Under the pieces are notes generated by a model. It was not told the DNA's origin and made no database searches. It saw only the letters and a list, made by a program, of their open reading frames with translations. From Cyclobacterium marinum DSM 745 (GTDB lineage: Bacteria > Bacteroidota > Bacteroidia > Cytophagales > Cyclobacteriaceae), in contig NC_015914.1 of assembly GCF_000222485.1 (NCBI RefSeq), positions 2,552,501 through 2,616,500 on the forward strand: a stretch of 64,000 nucleotides of DNA, written 5' to 3'. Positions 61,537 to 64,000 of the stretch are shown here, one piece after another. Position numbers and translations under genes: made by a program. How positions within the stretch are numbered: the stretch's first letter is position 1; each line of letters opens with the position of its first letter.

Positions 61537-61584
61537 AAAGGTCAGGAGCGAACAAATTTCCCCCTCTGCTAGCACCTGACCTTT
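61537..61584. terminator. Convergent terminator
   Basis: Arms AAAGGTCAGG/CCTGACCTTT with a long loop, just after the operon stop and shortly before the end of the opposite-strand oxidoreductase gene. Confidence 0.7.
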
Positions 61585-61612
61585 TGATTTAATTTTTTGA
61601 AAACTCCTTTTT

Positions 61613-62608
61613 TTACTCGGCTATTTTTATTACAGTTCTACCTTTTAATTTGCCTTGAAGGATCAAGGTGATTTTTTCAGGAAGTGAAGTCAGTGGTATT
61701 TCATTGAAAGCTTCCGAAAGCAGAGAGGGTTTCCATTCTTCCGCCAGTTTATTCCAAACCTGTTCTCGATAACTCATAGGGTAATTCTGAGAGTCAATCC
61801 CGATAAGTGATATTCCTCTTAAAATAAAGGGAAAAACGGTTAAGTTGAGGTTTGGTGAGGCCACATTTCCGCAACAGGTAATTGCACCCATTGGGACTGT
61901 AGATTTTATAATGTTTTCTAGGATGACACCCCCAACAGTATCTATCCCTCCTGCGCAAACAGGTCTCAACAAGGGGCGTTTATCTAAATTTTCAAACTCA
62001 GTTCGGAGTATTATTTCTTGGGCCCCTAGCTTCAATAAATAGTCTTTTTCATGTTCCTTTCCCGTAATGGCGGTAACTGAATATCCCAGTTTAGAGAGGA
62101 TTGCCACACTCAAAGCACCTACACCTCCGGAGGCTCCTGAAACAAGTATTTTGCCTTCTTCAGGCTTTACCAATTCGGTAAGACGCAATACTGACATCCC
62201 TGCAGTAAGGCCTGCTGTTCCATAAATCATTGCTTCTTTCATGCTCAGGTTTGCAGGTAACTTTACTGCCCATTCCGCAGGAACTCGAATGTATTCACTG
62301 AACCCCCCTGACGTATTCATTCCGAGATCATAGCTGGTTACAATTACTTTATCCCCAACACTAAAGCCAGCATTATCAGATTCGGCAATAACACCTACAG
62401 CGTCAATACCTGGGGTATGGGGGAAATTTTTAGTAACGCCTTTATTCCCGGAAGCGGATAAGGCATCCTTATAATTAAGTGATGAATAAGACACTTTGAT
62501 TAATAAATCCCCCTCGGGTAAGGACACAATTTTTCTTGTTTTAATGGATCCAATAAATTCACCATCTTTTTCTTCAACAACAAAAGCCTTAAATTCTTGG
62601 TCATTCAT
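61613..62608 (-). CDS. YhdH/YhfP-family quinone-type oxidoreductase (MDR superfamily)
   Basis: A 331-residue medium-chain dehydrogenase/reductase of the YhdH (acrylyl-CoA reductase-like) group. Landmarks: SSLNYKDALSASGNKGVTKNFPHTPGIDAVG, ILVSGASGGVGALSVAIL (NADPH site) and MGAITCCGNVASPNLN. ATG 62608 (MNDQEFKAF) is preferred to a start 33 nt upstream. Probably reduces enones or acryloyl compounds. Convergent with the KASIII operon. Confidence 0.9.
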   Translation of the reverse strand: MNDQEFKAFVVEEKDGEFIGSIKTRKIVSLPEGDLLIKVSYSSLNYKDALSASGNKGVTKNFPHTPGIDAVGVIAESDNAGFSVGDKVIVTSYDLGMNTSGGFSEYIRVPAEWAVKLPANLSMKEAMIYGTAGLTAGMSVLRLTELVKPEEGKILVSGASGGVGALSVAILSKLGYSVTAITGKEHEKDYLLKLGAQEIILRTEFENLDKRPLLRPVCAGGIDTVGGVILENIIKSTVPMGAITCCGNVASPNLNLTVFPFILRGISLIGIDSQNYPMSYREQVWNKLAEEWKPSLLSEAFNEIPLTSLPEKITLILQGKLKGRTVIKIAE

Positions 62609-62901
62609 ATACTGTTTTTTTAGTTTTTTTGGAGTTAACAAAGTTTTGATATTTTCTTTGACAAATAATTTTGAATCCCTTACGGTTTAATCAGGTAGTG
62701 AATAGAACCCTTCCATTTCCACAATTAATGTGCCTATTAGATTCCCTCTTAAAATAGCTTCAATACCTCCAATATATTTTTCTGTGAATCCCTTATTTGT
62801 GGCCTGTATGCGTCAAAGTCAGAGATGGTATGGTTGCTAGAACAGGTATTGATCTTGGAAAGGATTCAAAGAGGAATCCTATAAACTTTGCAAATGATTT
62901 T

Positions 62902-63279
62902 TTAAGCATTAGATTTTTCATATTGTGCTCTGGAAGCTTTAATGTTACTCATATTTTTATTTGCCCATTCCGTTAAGGCCAGAAGATGAGGAAGGAGCGA
63001 TTTTCCCCTTGGGGTCAATTCATACTCTACTTTTGGTGGGATTTGAGGGTAGACGGTTCGCTTCACCAATCCATCTGATTCCAGAGATTTTAGGGTTACA
63101 GTAAGCATTTTTTGGGAAATTGTTCCAATGGATTTATGGATTTCGTTAAAGCGTAATACTTGCTCATCTGCCAATAACAAAATGATTAACATGGACCATT
63201 TATCACCTATCCTGTCTATTACATTTCGAACAGGGCAATTCTCTATATTTCCCATTTTTTTAATTTTTTTTTCATTCAT
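62902..63279 (-). CDS. HxlR-family transcriptional regulator
   Basis: A 125-residue winged-helix regulator with the HxlR signature ENCPVRNVIDRIGDKWSMLII near the N terminus and VEYELTPRGKSLLPHLLALTEWA near the C terminus. The Cys in ENCPV is the sensing residue in thiol-reactive members. It is divergent from the QorB-like gene, with a 16-bp palindrome between, so it likely controls that gene in response to electrophiles. Confidence 0.92.
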   Translation of the reverse strand: MNEKKIKKMGNIENCPVRNVIDRIGDKWSMLIILLLADEQVLRFNEIHKSIGTISQKMLTVTLKSLESDGLVKRTVYPQIPPKVEYELTPRGKSLLPHLLALTEWANKNMSNIKASRAQYEKSNA

Positions 63280-63301
63280 AACTAGTTGATTTATTGCATT
63301 T

Positions 63302-63317
63302 CTTACTTTAAAGTAAG
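63302..63317. promoter_or_regulatory. HxlR-type operator palindrome
   Basis: Perfect palindrome with arms CTTACTTT and AAAGTAAG, 22 bp upstream of the HxlR start. CTTACT recurs at 63354-63359 in the promoter region of the divergent gene. Confidence 0.6.
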
Positions 63318-63339
63318 TCTCCTACCTGTGCGTAAGTTA

Positions 63340-63370
63340 TTGTTTAATAAATGCTTACTATTTACCTTTG
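63340..63370 (+). promoter_or_regulatory. Bacteroidota-type promoter of the QorB-like gene
   Basis: TTG (63340-63342), a 20-nt spacer, then TACCTTTG (63363-63370), matching the -33/-7 consensus of the phylum. The gene starts 68 nt further on. Confidence 0.65.
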
Positions 63371-63438
63371 ACTTACCAAAAGTAACTAGAAAACTTTAGG
63401 TGAGCAAGGTAATTGTATTTAAAATAAAACTAGAAAAG

Positions 63439-64000
63439 ATGAAAATAGCAGTAACAGGAGCATCTGGACAACTTGGACGTTTGGTAATTGAAGATTTGAA
63501 AGAAAAAACGTCAGTAGAAAATATTGTGGCCTTGGTTCGAGACCCACAAAAAATTGCAGATTTAGAAGTGGAGGCGAGGAAATTTGATTATGATAACCCA
63601 AGGCTACTATCAGAAGCCTTAATAGGAATTGACAAACTATTGCTGATTTCGGGGAGTGAAATAGGGAAACGATTGTCACAACATACCAATGTGATCGAAG
63701 CAGCCAAAAATGCAGGAGTTAAGATAATCGCTTATACAAGTCTATTAAAAGCTGACACTTCAACACTAGGTCTTGCAGGGGAGCATGTTGGTACTGAGGA
63801 TGTATTGAAAAAATCAGGTGTCCCTTATGTAATTCTACGAAATGGATGGTATACCGAGAACTATACAGGATCGCTTCACCAAGTAATTGGTTTAGGGACA
63901 TTGTATGGAAGTTCTGGAGAGGGAAAAATTTCATCTGCTACCCGAGAAGATTATGCAGCAGCGGCAGCAACAGTGCTAACCTCAGAAGGCCAGGAAGGAA
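63439..64000 (+). CDS. qorB: QorB-like NAD(P)H:quinone oxidoreductase, 3' end beyond window
   Basis: SDR/NmrA-type protein read from ATG 63439 to the window end (187 codons seen). VTGASGQLGRLVIEDL at the start is the NADP(H) loop, and LLLISGSEIGKRLSQHTNVIEAAKNAG and YVILRNGWYTENYTGSL match QorB/YtfG quinone reductases. Expected to reduce quinones in two-electron steps and protect from electrophiles. Divergent from the HxlR regulator that probably represses it. Confidence 0.88.
   Translation, partial: MKIAVTGASGQLGRLVIEDLKEKTSVENIVALVRDPQKIADLEVEARKFDYDNPRLLSEALIGIDKLLLISGSEIGKRLSQHTNVIEAAKNAGVKIIAYTSLLKADTSTLGLAGEHVGTEDVLKKSGVPYVILRNGWYTENYTGSLHQVIGLGTLYGSSGEGKISSATREDYAAAAATVLTSEGQEG

Overview
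The window looks like a chromosomal segment from a Bacteroidota bacterium, most likely a marine Cyclobacteriaceae-type organism. The DNA is AT-rich, there are many SPII lipoproteins, and families typical of the phylum occur (YHYH, DUF4625, DUF2490, MORN-type lipoproteins, LytTR and AraC regulators, GH36-like secreted enzymes). At least one promoter fits the Bacteroidota TTG-N20-TAnnTTTG pattern. The genus is inferred, not proven. Product names come from reading motifs in translations; no database search was run.

Layout. (1) 1-4675, minus strand: surface/redox cluster of a diheme cytochrome c peroxidase (runs off the left edge), a SCO1-like protein, a MORN-repeat lipoprotein, two YHYH proteins and an unknown membrane-anchored protein. 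(2) 4985-8787: two divergent DUF4625 lipoprotein genes around a strong Fur-family-like palindromic operator region, then two paralogous DUF2490 outer-membrane proteins and a VOC protein. (3) 8790-11297: no protein genes, but a strange 124-nt class-II-shaped tRNA gene with its own terminator, and five REP-like hairpins including a ~0.5 kb tandem duplication. (4) 11298-15557: three overlapping genes (SbnA-like synthase, FAD/NAD(P)-binding protein, PLP decarboxylase) that look like a small-molecule or metallophore pathway; the decarboxylase 3' end is duplicated at 16331-16486. (5) 16744-23739: accessory island with a complete SPARTA defence pair (TIR-APAZ plus short Argonaute), a decayed IS91-type transposase with tyrosine recombinase broken by tiny palindromic insertions, and single-gene cassettes bounded by imperfect hairpins. 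(6) 24000-29021: small membrane proteins, a RibD/DHFR-like reductase, a thermonuclease, and an RHS C-terminal tip with a probable immunity lipoprotein between ~320-bp direct repeats. (7) 29224-31942: AraC regulator and a small stress/redox operon. (8) 32527-39322: MBOAT/SGNH O-acylation pair, AlkD-like protein, EEP hydrolase, FNT channel, orphan LytTR regulator and a secreted protein with three 21-bp-phased repeats upstream. (9) 39683-48979: GH36-like enzymes, FAD lipoprotein, FG-GAP lipoprotein. (10) 49402-56278: complete haem uptake operon (HmuT, U, V, S, TonB receptor, HmuY). (11) 56282-57860: second YHYH-MORN pair. (12) 58039-61530: fatty acid hydroxylase-like enzyme, a KASIII fused to a haem-oxygenase-like diiron domain, and an unknown protein, in one tight operon. 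(13) 61613-64000: YhdH-type oxidoreductase, and an HxlR regulator divergent from a QorB-like reductase.

The strongest candidates for new biology are the tRNA-like gene at 9300, the KASIII-HDO operon, the SbnA/FAD/decarboxylase operon, the repeated YHYH-MORN module, and the micro-palindromes that insert at TATG in the decayed mobile element.
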